DNA of 36,355 nucleotides, from contig NZ_JADIJK010000037.1 of the NCBI RefSeq assembly GCF_017355205.1, positions 1-36,355 of the forward strand, given 5' to 3'. Below the pieces are notes generated by a model. That model was given only the letters and a program-made list of their open reading frames with translations, had not been told where the DNA came from and did not search any database. This DNA is from Bacillus sp. SD088 (GTDB lineage Bacteria; Bacillota; Bacilli; Bacillales; Bacillaceae_C). Numbering within the stretch: position 1 is the first letter of the stretch; each line of letters opens with the position of its first letter. The position numbers and the translations under genes are program-made. Positions 16,071-25,408 of the stretch are shown one piece after another.

Positions 16071-17663
16071 ATGAATAAGTTTCAGTGGAAGAGACAGATG
16101 AAAGTAGCCTTTTTTTCTTTACTTGTAATTGTAACCGCTTTATCCGGATGTAATAATTCTTCGAAAGGTGAAAAAGCCTCAGGTGGAAAAGCTGATGATG
16201 GATCACTTTCATTATCTTATTGGGTGTCCAATAATCGCCCAGACACCCTTAAAAATTATAATGAGATGGGGGCTTATAAGAAATTAGAAGAAATAACAGA
16301 CGTTAAAGTGGACTTTGAACATCCTGCTTCAGGTGAGGAAGATCAACAATTTAATCTAATGATGACATCTGGAAAGTTACCAGATGTGATTGAACGAATT
16401 TGGACTTCAGTACCTGGTGGCCCTGAGAAGTATATAAAGGATGGAAAAATTGTTCGTTTAAATGATTATATTGATGAACATGCTCCAAATCTTAAAAAGA
16501 TTTTAGATGAAAATCCAGAATGGAAAAAAATGGTCTCTACTGATGAGGGGAGTATCTATTCATTCCCTTTCCTACGACAAGATGAATTAAATCTAACTTT
16601 TTTTGGTCCTGTTATTCGCAAAGATTGGTTAGAAAAGCTTGATTTAGAGATACCGGAAACAATTGATGAATGGCATACAGTATTAACTGCTTTTAAAGAA
16701 GATGATCCGAATGGAAATGGAGAAGCAGATGAAATTCCTTTATTAATTGATAAGGATGCGATTACATCAAATGCTTTTGTTGGTGCATATGGAATTACAA
16801 ATGGTTTTTACCATGTAGATAATAAAGTCCAATATGGCCCCATTCAACCGGAATATAAAGAGTTTTTAGCGTTAATGCATGATTGGTATAAAGAAGGACT
16901 GATTGACAAGGAATATGTGGCAACAGATGACAAGCTAAAAGATGCAAAGGTAACAAATGACCAGCTTGGTGCGTTGATGGGCTATTCAGGTAGCAGTATT
17001 TTACGGTATATGCAATTGAAAAAAGATGATGATGATTTTTCTCTAACAGGTGCCCCTTATCCTGTACTTAAAAAAGGCGAAGAACCGATTTTCAATTTAG
17101 GTGAGTCCAACTATAACGGCGTCGGTGCAGCTATTAGCACGGACAATGAAAATATTGAAGAAACAGTGGAATGGCTTGATTATAAGTATGGAGAAGAAGG
17201 ATTTGAATTGTTCAACTTTGGTATTGAGGGAGAAAGCTTTGAAATGGTTGATGGGTACCCGACATACACAGAAGTGGTAACCAATAATCCTGATGGAAAA
17301 TCCATGTCAGAAGGCTTAGCTGTATACGTTCCTGTAGGATGGAGTGGACCGTTCATTCAAGCGAAAGAATATGCAGAGCAATACAATAATTTACCAGAAC
17401 AACTAGAGGCGTTAGAAAACTGGAAAAAAGGGACAAATGAAAGAACGATGCCGATTGTTAGTCCTACACAAGAAGAAAGCTCTGAGTATGCCTCGATTAT
17501 GAATGATATTAATACGTATAAATCTGAAATGATTAATAAATTTATTATGGGTGAAGAATCACTTGATCAATTTGATAAATTTGTTGAAACGATCCAGTCG
17601 ATGGGAATTGAAAGAGCGACTGAAATTCAACAAGGTGCATTAGAACGATATAATGATCGTTAA
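16071..17663 (+). CDS. Oligosaccharide-binding lipoprotein of LplA/YtcQ type
   Basis: This is the extracellular binding subunit of a carbohydrate ABC importer, tethered to the membrane by lipid. The lipoprotein signal ends with ALSGC, Cys27 being the modified residue. The mature protein starts with a Ser/Gly/Lys-rich linker. It has family features such as LSYWVSNNRP, YKKLEEITDVKVDFEHP, PDVIERIW and a DDPNGNGEADEIPL loop that resembles a calcium-binding site. The 530-residue length is typical of the large LplA/YtcQ branch of family-1 binding proteins, used for oligosaccharides from plant polymers and similar. The start is ATG at 16071 with GGGAGGT upstream. It is the first gene of a unit with two permeases and a TIM-barrel protein, interrupted by a 220-bp repeat. 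Confidence 0.9.
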   Translation: MNKFQWKRQMKVAFFSLLVIVTALSGCNNSSKGEKASGGKADDGSLSLSYWVSNNRPDTLKNYNEMGAYKKLEEITDVKVDFEHPASGEEDQQFNLMMTSGKLPDVIERIWTSVPGGPEKYIKDGKIVRLNDYIDEHAPNLKKILDENPEWKKMVSTDEGSIYSFPFLRQDELNLTFFGPVIRKDWLEKLDLEIPETIDEWHTVLTAFKEDDPNGNGEADEIPLLIDKDAITSNAFVGAYGITNGFYHVDNKVQYGPIQPEYKEFLALMHDWYKEGLIDKEYVATDDKLKDAKVTNDQLGALMGYSGSSILRYMQLKKDDDDFSLTGAPYPVLKKGEEPIFNLGESNYNGVGAAISTDNENIEETVEWLDYKYGEEGFELFNFGIEGESFEMVDGYPTYTEVVTNNPDGKSMSEGLAVYVPVGWSGPFIQAKEYAEQYNNLPEQLEALENWKKGTNERTMPIVSPTQEESSEYASIMNDINTYKSEMINKFIMGEESLDQFDKFVETIQSMGIERATEIQQGALERYNDR

Positions 17664-17673
17664 TAATTGTAGT

Positions 17674-17892
17674 AAGGAGCTGTCCAATAAGTTTTCACAC
17701 AGAAAAACGAACCGAGAAATGAATGGATCCTTCTTCTTTGTTTGTGAATAAACACTAAGAAAATCGCCAAAAACGGCGACACGCCAGCAGGAATAGCATT
17801 AGCTGAAGACCCCGGAGCGAAGCGAGGAGGCTGAAGCTACCCTTGAGGCAAGGGAGCCTTTTTGGCGATTTTCGCACATAAGACAGCCCCTT
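17674..17892. repeat. Palindromic intergenic repeat inside the importer operon
   Basis: The outermost arms AAGGAGCTGTC (17674-17684) and GACAGCCCCTT (17882-17892) pair with one G-T wobble. A central perfect 15-bp arm pair runs from GAAAATCGCCAAAAA (17759-17773) to its complement at 17859-17873. The core contains GCTGAAGACCCCGGAGCGAAG and GAGGAGGCTGAAGC, a motif typical of Bacillaceae intergenic repeats. It fills most of the 278-bp gap between the binding-protein gene and the first permease gene. Confidence 0.75.
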
Positions 17893-17941
17893 ATCATGAT
17901 CCTGATGTATATACATACAGTCGAAACGGAGGGATGACTAC

Positions 17942-18913
17942 ATGGAGACAGTCAGACAGAATACAAAAATAAAAAAAGAGCCTGAGATCCTCTTTAAAAA
18001 AGAACGGTTTGGACGGCGACTAGTCAAAGATTTAAAAAGAAATAAGTATATTTATATTATGGTTTTACCTGTTGTAATTTATTATCTTATTTTCCATTAT
18101 GGTCCGATGTACGGAGTCCAAATTGCATTTAAAGATTTTAGTTTGACAGAGGGAATATGGGGAAGTGAATGGGTTGGTTTTAAACATTTTCTAGATTTTT
18201 TTAAGGGCTATTATTTTTGGCGGTTAATCCGGAATACTTTTCTTATTAATATTTATGAGCTATTACTGGCTTTTCCAGCCCCTATTTTACTAGCCTTATT
18301 ATTAAATGAATTGAGACGGATTTGGTTTAAACGAGTTGTACAAACAATCAGCTATTTACCACATTTTATTTCTGTTGTGGTAGTGGTTGGAATGTTAGTG
18401 GATTTCACCACGCAAAATGGTTTAATTAATCAACTACTCTCCATTTTTGGTGTAGAGCCCATTTCGTTTTTACAAAAACCTGAATGGTTTCGGACACTTT
18501 ATATTGGCTCAGGGATTTGGCAAAGTATCGGTTGGGGATCAATTATTTATTTAGCCGCGATGTCAAATATTAATTCTGAGCTATATGAAGCAGCGAAAAT
18601 TGATGGGGCGAATCGTTTTAAACAAGCCCTACATGTTACTATTCCGGGTATTGCGCCAATCATCATTATTCTCCTCATTCTTCAGATCGGTTCAATGATG
18701 AGTGTCGGATTTGAAAAAATTATTTTAATGTATAATCCCTTAACCTATGACACGGCAGATGTGATTTCAACCTATGTGTATCGTAAGGGGATTTTGGAAG
18801 CCAATTTCAGCTTTAGTGCTGCAGTCGGATTATTTAACGCCATTATCAATTTAACTCTATTAGTTTTGGCGAATCGTATTAGTGCAAAAGTCAGTGAGAC
18901 AAGTCTTTGGTAA
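17942..18913 (+). CDS. Carbohydrate ABC transporter permease, LplB type
   Basis: This is one of two inner permease subunits forming the channel of an oligosaccharide ABC importer. The 323-residue product has a basic cytoplasmic N terminus, then six predicted helices. The signature PMYGVQIAFKDF follows the first helix. The permease EAA loop is present as AMSNINSELYEAAKIDGANRFKQALHVTIPGIAP near residues 205-240, the docking site for the ATPase. The start is ATG at 17942 with GGAGGGATG upstream. It lies 12 bp before the partner permease. No ATPase gene is in the operon; LplB/LplC-type systems often borrow a shared multi-sugar ATPase (MsmX) encoded elsewhere. Confidence 0.92.
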   Translation: METVRQNTKIKKEPEILFKKERFGRRLVKDLKRNKYIYIMVLPVVIYYLIFHYGPMYGVQIAFKDFSLTEGIWGSEWVGFKHFLDFFKGYYFWRLIRNTFLINIYELLLAFPAPILLALLLNELRRIWFKRVVQTISYLPHFISVVVVVGMLVDFTTQNGLINQLLSIFGVEPISFLQKPEWFRTLYIGSGIWQSIGWGSIIYLAAMSNINSELYEAAKIDGANRFKQALHVTIPGIAPIIIILLILQIGSMMSVGFEKIILMYNPLTYDTADVISTYVYRKGILEANFSFSAAVGLFNAIINLTLLVLANRISAKVSETSLW

Positions 18914-18925
18914 GGAGTTGATTGT

Positions 18926-19807
18926 ATGAAAATAAAAGCGAGTTTGGGAGAAAGGACTTTTGACTTTCTAAATGTGCTGTTTATGCTTATTCTCGTTTTT
19001 GCCACTCTCTATCCCTTTTTATATGTTTTATTTTCTTCATTAAGTGATCCAGGATTGTTGGCAAAGAATAGAGGGATACTGTATTTCCCACTAGGCCTTA
19101 CTTTTAAAGCCTATGAACTGGTTTTTCAAAATCCAATGATCATCGTTGGTTATTTAAATACGATTTTTTATGTGGTTGCGGGGACAGCTATTAATATTTT
19201 CCTAACAAGTATAGCTGCATATGCTTTATCAAGGAAAAATGCGATGTTAACCAAACCAATCATGATGTTTATCACATTTACGATGTTTTTTAGTGGGGGA
19301 TTGATTCCTACATACCTATTAATTGGTCAACTAGGAATGATTGATACAAGATGGGCGTTGATTATTCCGAATGCCGTTAGTGTCTGGAACTTAATTATTA
19401 TGAGAACGTCTTTTAAGGGAATACCAGATAGTTTGGAAGAGTCCGCACGGATCGATGGAGCAAATGATTGGACGATTTTGTTTAAAATTATTTTACCACT
19501 GTCGCTTCCAGTTATTGCGGTTATGGTGTTGTTCTATGGTGTTGGACATTGGAATGCCTATTTTGATGCGATGATTTATTTACGCAATAATGACTTATGG
19601 CCACTCCAGTTAGTTCTTCGCGAGATCCTCATTGAGAATAGCACTGATAACTTTATTACCGGTGTTGGAGGAGGAGATCGTTATCCTATAGGAGAAACGG
19701 TTAAATATGCTACGATTATAGTAGCTACATTACCAATTCTTTTTCTATATCCATTCTTGCAGAAATACTTTGTTAAAGGTGTTATGATTGGATCTATAAA
19801 AGAATAA
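18926..19807 (+). CDS. Carbohydrate ABC transporter permease, LplC type
   Basis: This is the second permease subunit of the importer. The 293-residue product has six predicted helices, starting with LNVLFMLILVFATLYPFLYVLFSSLSDP. The middle segment FFSGGLIPTYLLIGQLGMIDTRWALIIP and the EAA loop DSLEESARIDGANDWTILFKIILPLSLP are typical of the LplC/YtcP branch. The C terminus PFLQKYFVKGVMIGSIKE is the usual end of this subfamily. The start is ATG with AAGGAGTTG upstream. It follows the LplB-type gene by 12 bp and precedes a TIM-barrel gene by 52 bp, so all three are probably one transcript. Confidence 0.92.
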   Translation: MKIKASLGERTFDFLNVLFMLILVFATLYPFLYVLFSSLSDPGLLAKNRGILYFPLGLTFKAYELVFQNPMIIVGYLNTIFYVVAGTAINIFLTSIAAYALSRKNAMLTKPIMMFITFTMFFSGGLIPTYLLIGQLGMIDTRWALIIPNAVSVWNLIIMRTSFKGIPDSLEESARIDGANDWTILFKIILPLSLPVIAVMVLFYGVGHWNAYFDAMIYLRNNDLWPLQLVLREILIENSTDNFITGVGGGDRYPIGETVKYATIIVATLPILFLYPFLQKYFVKGVMIGSIKE

Positions 19808-19859
19808 TCTAAATCCGTGAATTTGAAGTGTTCTATATTCACAAACAAGGAGGAAATCA

Positions 19860-20687
19860 ATGAAACTCGCATTTACAACGCTAGGCTGTCCCAATTGGAA
19901 TATGGATACGATTATTTCAAAGGCTGTGGAGTATGATTATGATGGAGTGGATTTTAGAGGGTATCTAGGAGAGATGGAAATCTATACATTACCGGAATTC
20001 TCCAGTGAAATCGAAACAACAAAGAGAAAATTTAATGAAGCAGATCTTGAGATTCCATGTTTCTCCAGTTCCATTCGTTTGTTTACAACTTCGAATAATG
20101 AATTGGAGGGTTACAAGGAAGAATTAAGGCAATATGGTCGCTTATGTCAAGAATTTAACACCCCCTATATCCGCGTCTTTGGAGGAGGGATTGGAGATAC
20201 AGCACGAGCGGAAGCTGTTCAAATTGTAAAAAATAATTTAGACCAGTTGCTTCCAATAGCTGAACAGTATGAAGTCACTTTAATCCTGGAAACGCATGAT
20301 GACTGGACAAAATGTGAAAACGTTTTAGATGTATTAAACCAAACTAATTCTAAGTATTTACAGGTTTTATGGGATGTTCATCACCCGTATCGAACAAAGG
20401 GTGAGGAGCCTGAAAAGACATGGGACAAGCTTGGCGACAGGATTCAGTATACGCATTGGAAAGATTCATATTTAAAAGAAGCGACTGCTCGAGGATATCA
20501 ACTTTGTTTAATGGGAGAAGGCGATATTCCTTTAAAGCGGATCTTTGATTTACTAGCTGAACAAGAGTATAAGGGCTACTATACACTTGAATGGGAGAAA
20601 GTATGGTGTCCTGAGATCGAGGAACCTGAAATAGCGATTCCTCAATATGTTCAATATATGAAACAACTTGAAAATGAAGAAAAATAA
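19860..20687 (+). CDS. Third sugar isomerase/epimerase-like TIM-barrel protein
   Basis: This 275-residue protein is another xylose-isomerase-like TIM-barrel enzyme, divergent from the two upstream. Its barrel-end ligands can be seen in order: VTLILETHDDW (Glu), LQVLWDVHHPYR (Asp and His), IQYTHWKDS (His) and GYYTLEWEK (Glu). A MGEGDIPLKRIFDLL segment lies before the last strand. The start is ATG with AAGGAGGAAATCA upstream. Its place directly after the permeases suggests that it acts on the imported sugar. A hairpin terminator follows. The reaction is unknown; isomerase, epimerase or dehydratase are all possible in this superfamily. Confidence 0.85.
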   Translation: MKLAFTTLGCPNWNMDTIISKAVEYDYDGVDFRGYLGEMEIYTLPEFSSEIETTKRKFNEADLEIPCFSSSIRLFTTSNNELEGYKEELRQYGRLCQEFNTPYIRVFGGGIGDTARAEAVQIVKNNLDQLLPIAEQYEVTLILETHDDWTKCENVLDVLNQTNSKYLQVLWDVHHPYRTKGEEPEKTWDKLGDRIQYTHWKDSYLKEATARGYQLCLMGEGDIPLKRIFDLLAEQEYKGYYTLEWEKVWCPEIEEPEIAIPQYVQYMKQLENEEK

Positions 20688-20699
20688 TCCTACATGAAT

Positions 20700-20735
20700 A
20701 AGCGGAGCTGATTTTTAAATCGGTTCCGCTTGTTT
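20700..20735 (+). terminator. Terminator of the LplABC-type operon
   Basis: AAGCGGAGCTGATT pairs with AATCGGTTCCGCTT (two G-T wobbles), followed by TGTTT. It lies 12 bases after the TIM-barrel stop. Confidence 0.75.
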
Positions 20736-20830
20736 CAAGTTTACCATGTATGCTAAGATTATGAGAAGATTCAAATAATGATTAGGTATCTATTAAAAGA
20801 TTTGACCCCTTATTAAAGAAGGTGCGGTAA

Positions 20831-22632
20831 TTGACAAAAAAAAGCACAGTAAAGCAGGTACTGGATAATAATTTGTATATGTTAAAACTGTTATGTAAAG
20901 CCTCTAAATGGCGTTTATTTTTGGAGAGTTTATTTTATACTTCCAAAGGGGTCGTTCAAACGCTTATCTACGTTATTTTATTCGGAAGTATTGTAAACGC
21001 TTCACAAAATGGATCTTCCTTTATGTATATTGCTATTTTTATAGGTATGATTGTGCTCATAACTTGTATTGCTTTGTTTTTTCAATCATGGTTTACAGAT
21101 GTATTTTTAATGTATGATAACGCTGCTATTCAAAAATACTTTACTAGAAATGTTTATCAGCATGCGGTAGAACTTGATATAGAGAAATATGATGATCCTA
21201 AATTTTATGATCAATACATCCTCACCTTGGAGGAAGCACAAAATAGAGCGATCACTTTATCTAAAACAGTAGCTCAATACATCGGTACTTTGATTACGGT
21301 TATTATTTTGCTCACAACCATTATTAGCATTGATATCAATATTCTTTGGTTTGTCGCCTTGCCACTAATCCCTAGTCTTATCATCGGAAGAAAAAAGAAT
21401 AAATGTTATTACGATCTGTATATGAATAATCTCAATCCCACTCGAAAAACGGCTTATGTTAATCGCGTCATGTATCTTAGTAAATATGCGAAAGATATCC
21501 GCCTTTCTAATATATTTAATCGTTTAATCAATACATATCATCAAAACATGGACAAAGTGGTTGATAATGAGAAAAAATATGGTAAAAAAGGAACAATCTA
21601 TACTTTTTTTCTTGATTATATTACTGAGGGCTTCGTGTATATTGGGATTCTTATTTATATCACCTATCGGGTTGTTGAAAGTAAAACCCTGATGATTGGT
21701 GACTATTTAATTATATTAAATGCTGTGTCTGGAATGGGCTGGCGTATTCACGAGTTGATTCGAACAACTTTGAAGTTTGAGCAATTTAGTCTCTTTATAG
21801 ACAATTTTAGAGGATTCATGAATACACAATCGAAAGCGGGCCAAAAAAGGGTCGGGAAAATACCGGATAGGACGCAAACACTGTTTGAATTTAGCCATGT
21901 GGATTTTTCCTATGATCAGCAAGTGAATGTGCTAGAGGATATGAATATGACCATTAAGAAGGGGGAGAAGATCGCTATTGTTGGTCATAATGGAGCGGGC
22001 AAATCTACCTTTGTAAAGCTTTTATTAAACTTATATGAACCGACTGCTGGTGAGATTTTATATAATCGAGAGCATGTTCATCATTATGATCAGAAAAAAT
22101 ACAGAGATATTTTCTCCGTCGTTTTTCAAGATTTTACCTTATACGCATTGAGTGTAGGTGAAAATATTACCATAGAGAATGTAAGGGATCAGGATATTTC
22201 AGAAATAAATCATGCCTTAACGAAAGTGATATGTGAAAGCGCATTCAAACATTACCCAATGGGATTCAGACAATCGTAACGAAAGAATTTGATGAAAAGG
22301 GTTTTGTCCCATCTGGAGGAGAAAGTCAAAAACTGGCAATTGCACGTTCTATCTTCAAAAAGAGTGATGTCTTCATTTTTGATGAGCCATCAAGTGCATT
22401 GGATCCATTATCTGAAGCAAAAATAAATGAATTGATGCTGAATGCTGCTGCAGATAAAACGGTTATTTTTATCTCCCATCGGTTATCGGCGACTTTAAAG
22501 GCTGACAGAATTTATTTGTTTGAGCATGGAAAGATAACTGAGCAAGGAACCCATGATGAATTAGTAAAAAGAAATGGAAAATATGCAAATATGTATAAAA
22601 AGCAAGCAGAAAAATATGATTATGCATTTTAG
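20831..22632 (+). pseudogene. ABC exporter half-transporter with frameshift in the NBD
   Basis: This would be a 600-residue membrane-plus-ATPase half-transporter, the same size as the intact gene that follows. The first part (start TTG at 20831, AAGGTG upstream) encodes about six helices, the Walker A GHNGAGKST and the Q-loop VVFQDF. The frame then breaks at about 22263-22265. After PMG the original frame reads FRQS and stops at 22277-22279. The next frame continues as IQTIVTKEFDEKG, then the ABC signature PSGGESQKLAIAR, Walker B VFIFDEPSSALD and the H-loop FISHRL, to a stop at 22630-22632. One missing A (GGATT where GGAATT would restore the frame) explains it. It could be a true lesion, a sequencing error, or less likely a recoding site. 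Confidence 0.85.
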
Positions 22633-22647
22633 AGGAGGTGAAAGCTC

Positions 22648-24450
22648 ATGAAAGTATCTTTAAAGATGATCCTCAAAAACAATCTCTTTTTAATGAGATT
22701 AATAGTAAAGTTTTCTCCGATTCTACTTTGGTCTGTAATTGTTGGCTCTTTAGCATTTGCCTTTTTACAGGTTTTTACAACGATGATCTTTATTAGAAGT
22801 CTTGTTAGGAGAATAGAAGAGGGAAGCAGTTTTAATGAAATACTCATATTGTTACTGTTAGGCGGCTTAACGATACTATTCCTGCGGGCGTTTGAAATTG
22901 TTATAGAGAACTATATCAAACCAGTATATTCGCAGAAACTGATTCAAGGCCTTGAAGCTTTTTTGTATAATAAAGCGAAAACTTTTGACTTATCATGCTA
23001 CGATGATGCCAACTTTTATAATGAATATATTTGGGCGACCCATAATTCTGGGGAATTTATTTTGGATGCGATAAAATCGATAGGTGAGTTTTTTAGGTAT
23101 ATCTTTCAACTTACCGGCATTATTGGCATTGTCATCTCGATCGATGCCAGTATGGGGATCATCATCCTGCTAGCTGTCATCATAACAATGGTGATCACAG
23201 CGAAAAAAGAAAAGATCGTGCTTACATATAAAAAAGAGACGATGAATAGTGAAAAAAAGCGAAATTATATTGTGCGCATGTTTTACTTAAAAGACAGTGC
23301 CAAAGATATAAGATTAACAAATATTTATACTAAATTTATCGAGTTTTATAATGAGTCATATGAGGAACTAAACCAGATTATAAAAAAATACGCTCATAAA
23401 GTCGCATGGTTATCGTTTGCTCCCGTATTTTTTTTAAGATATCTTATCAGCACCTTTGCTGTCTATCTGTATTTTTCCTATAAACTGATCGTGCTAGGAA
23501 CGATGTTAATTAGTGATTTTATCGCCGTGAATTCTGGGATGGTCAGTCTGTATTTATCGCTAACACGCTTTTCGGATCAAATGAATAGCCTTTACAAAAA
23601 TACTTTGTATATTGAAAGTATGAGGGCCTTTATCGACTACCAACCTAAAATAAATTCGATCGCCAATGCGAAAAATGTGCCGGAAAGTGAATTTGTATTC
23701 GAGTTTAAAGATGTTACCTTCAAGTATCCTGCTGAAGAAACACCTACACTTAATAAAATCAATTTAACCATTCACTCTAAAAAGACACTTGCTATTGTTG
23801 GTTTTAATGGGGCGGGTAAAACCACATTAATCAAGTTGCTATTAAGATTGTATGATGTGAATAGTGGTGAAATATTACTAAACGGAATAAATATCAAAGA
23901 CTATGATCTGAAGCAATATAGAAATTTCTTTACAGTAGCCTTTCAGGATTTCCAGATTTTTGCCGCCACTTTGGGTGAAAATGTCATGATGGATCGTGTA
24001 ACCGAGGAGAATAGGAATTCCATATTGAAGGCACTTGATTTTGCAGATTTCACTGAAAAATATCAGCATTTACCGACTGGATTAGAAACGCCCTTAACAA
24101 GAGAATTTGAAGAAGATGGAGTTTTGTTTTCAGGAGGAGAAATGCAGAAAATAGCAATTGCACGTGTATTGTCTAAGGACAGTAGGGTAGCTATTTTGGA
24201 TGAACCTTCTGCAGCTTTAGATCCCATATCTGAATATAATATTAATGATAATATGACAAAGCTGTCAAAACAAAAAACCGTCGTTTTTATTTCGCACCGC
24301 TTAACAAGTACAGTTATGGCGGATCATATTGTTATGCTAGAAAATGGCAAAATAATTGAAGAAGGTACACACCAGCAATTATTGGCTACGCACGGCAGAT
24401 ATGCAGAAATGTTCCGCGTTCAATCCAAGCAATATAAACAAACTTCTTAA
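22648..24450 (+). CDS. ABC exporter half-transporter (permease fused to ATPase)
   Basis: This 600-residue protein has an N-terminal six-helix membrane domain (to about residue 325) and a C-terminal ATPase. The ATPase shows Walker A GFNGAGKTT, Q-loop VAFQDFQ, signature LFSGGEMQKIAIAR, Walker B VAILDEPSAALDP and the H-loop FISHRL, all intact. It follows the frameshifted paralogue by 15 bp and was probably its partner in a heterodimer. The start is ATG with AGAGGAGGTGAAAGC upstream. The family exports peptides, lipids or drugs; no peptide precursor, peptidase domain or immunity gene is visible nearby, so the substrate is unknown. With its partner broken it may work as a homodimer or not at all. 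Confidence 0.9.
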   Translation: MKVSLKMILKNNLFLMRLIVKFSPILLWSVIVGSLAFAFLQVFTTMIFIRSLVRRIEEGSSFNEILILLLLGGLTILFLRAFEIVIENYIKPVYSQKLIQGLEAFLYNKAKTFDLSCYDDANFYNEYIWATHNSGEFILDAIKSIGEFFRYIFQLTGIIGIVISIDASMGIIILLAVIITMVITAKKEKIVLTYKKETMNSEKKRNYIVRMFYLKDSAKDIRLTNIYTKFIEFYNESYEELNQIIKKYAHKVAWLSFAPVFFLRYLISTFAVYLYFSYKLIVLGTMLISDFIAVNSGMVSLYLSLTRFSDQMNSLYKNTLYIESMRAFIDYQPKINSIANAKNVPESEFVFEFKDVTFKYPAEETPTLNKINLTIHSKKTLAIVGFNGAGKTTLIKLLLRLYDVNSGEILLNGINIKDYDLKQYRNFFTVAFQDFQIFAATLGENVMMDRVTEENRNSILKALDFADFTEKYQHLPTGLETPLTREFEEDGVLFSGGEMQKIAIARVLSKDSRVAILDEPSAALDPISEYNINDNMTKLSKQKTVVFISHRLTSTVMADHIVMLENGKIIEEGTHQQLLATHGRYAEMFRVQSKQYKQTS

Positions 24451-24601
24451 TAATGTGTTGCGATTGATTGTATGGTTTACCAAGCATCAAATAAATGGTA
24501 TAACGATCTATTTGTTATTAGAAGAAGATTTGGATAATGACTTTACCTAGTGTAAAGAACAACATGAAAGGATAGAGCTTGATTTTCTTTGCAGGCTCGT
24601 G

Positions 24602-24634
24602 AGCTGCCCCCTACCCTAACATTAGGAGGCAGCT
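24602..24634 (+). terminator. Hairpin downstream of the exporter genes
   Basis: AGCTGCC plus CCTA on the left pairs with TAGG plus GGCAGCT on the right, around a CCCTAACAT-type loop. The flank lacks a clear T run, so it may be a terminator remnant or a structural element. Confidence 0.4.
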
Positions 24635-25106
24635 TACTATTAGCATGAGAAGCCTCATTAGTGGCCCGTAAAAAGGAAGCATATATTCAAAAGCGATATC
24701 TCATCCCGCATTATTTTCCGATCATCGATTTTTTAAGATGGTTTATTTATGTATGGTTTGATAGCTTAATTTGATGATACAGTAGGAAAAAGAAACTCGG
24801 ATGTCTGTCAAATTTATGTTAGAGATAGAAGATTATATATATTGATATACTGATTTTGAGAATAAAAAATTAAAATAAATGCATATCCATTTTATCCTAT
24901 GTAACAGTTAGAAACCCTTCGAATTCTCCTCTACACACAAATCAGTACGAGTTTCCAACAATAATAAAATATAATTCTTTGATAATTCCGGCTGGTTTAT
25001 AGGAATCTCTCAGGAATTTTAGGTGTAACTTTAAAAACGGAGAAATATTTCAAGTTTTTTTCATACTTATAAAGAAACGATTACATATAAACATATAACG
25101 TTTAAA

Positions 25107-25161
25107 TTGACATAGTCAGGGTATATAATATTGATAATATATCATAATTGATATATCAATT
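25107..25161 (+). promoter_or_regulatory. Promoter-like region with tandem operator palindromes
   Basis: A consensus TTGACA (25107-25112) is followed by AT-rich -10-like sequence (TATAAT at 25124-25129 is too close; GATAAT at 25133-25138 leaves 20 bp). Two palindromes follow: TGATA-ATA-TATCA (25132-25144) and the perfect 16-mer AATTGATATATCAATT (25146-25161). They share TGATA/TATCA half-sites. This is a typical repressor arrangement for the downstream importer. The GntR/LacI-type regulator at 31524-32600 is one possible partner; this is inference. Confidence 0.5.
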
Positions 25162-25274
25162 TTTTAGTCCATAAAAAATGTAAGCGGATAATATAGCTTG
25201 CGAAGTAAGGAGGGGAGTGTTTGGGTAGATTGCTAGAAATGAAGATGTTAATCACATAAGCTAAAACCTATAAG

Positions 25275-25331
25275 AGGATGTTCAAGAAGCCCAGTAAAAA
25301 TGATATTTTTGTTCGCCTTTTTGAACACGCT
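25275..25331. repeat. Small palindromic repeat
   Basis: GAGGATGTTCAAGAAGCC (25275-25292) pairs imperfectly with CGCCTTTTTGAACACGCTC ending near 25331. The GGATGTTCAA...TTTTTGAACA pattern is a familiar Bacillaceae short intergenic repeat. It sits upstream of the importer operon. Confidence 0.45.
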
Positions 25332-25408
25332 CTATATAATCCTTTTTATTTACAAGTTCTTCACCTTGTTGAACATCTATTTAAGTGATTAAAGGAGGTA
25401 CATATATT

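Larger units (their letters stand above)
24451..25370. other. Gene-free AT-rich interval between exporter and importer
   Basis: I see no supported gene in this 920-base stretch. It contains a hairpin at 24602-24634 (AGCTGCC and GGCAGCT arms), a CTTTAC/GTAAAG mini-hairpin at 24541-24557, operator-like palindromes at 25132-25161, a half-conserved cre-like TGTAAGCG at 25179-25186, and a small palindromic repeat at 25275-25331. Its composition is clearly more AT-rich than the genes on either side. It may contain a decayed gene that I cannot identify. Confidence 0.5.

Noticed and set aside
24451-24550. Possible short peptide after the exporter genes (VWFTKHQINGITIYLL)
   Set aside because: The frame starts inside the exporter gene, there is no ribosome binding site and no leader-like cleavage motif, so an exported peptide is not supported.
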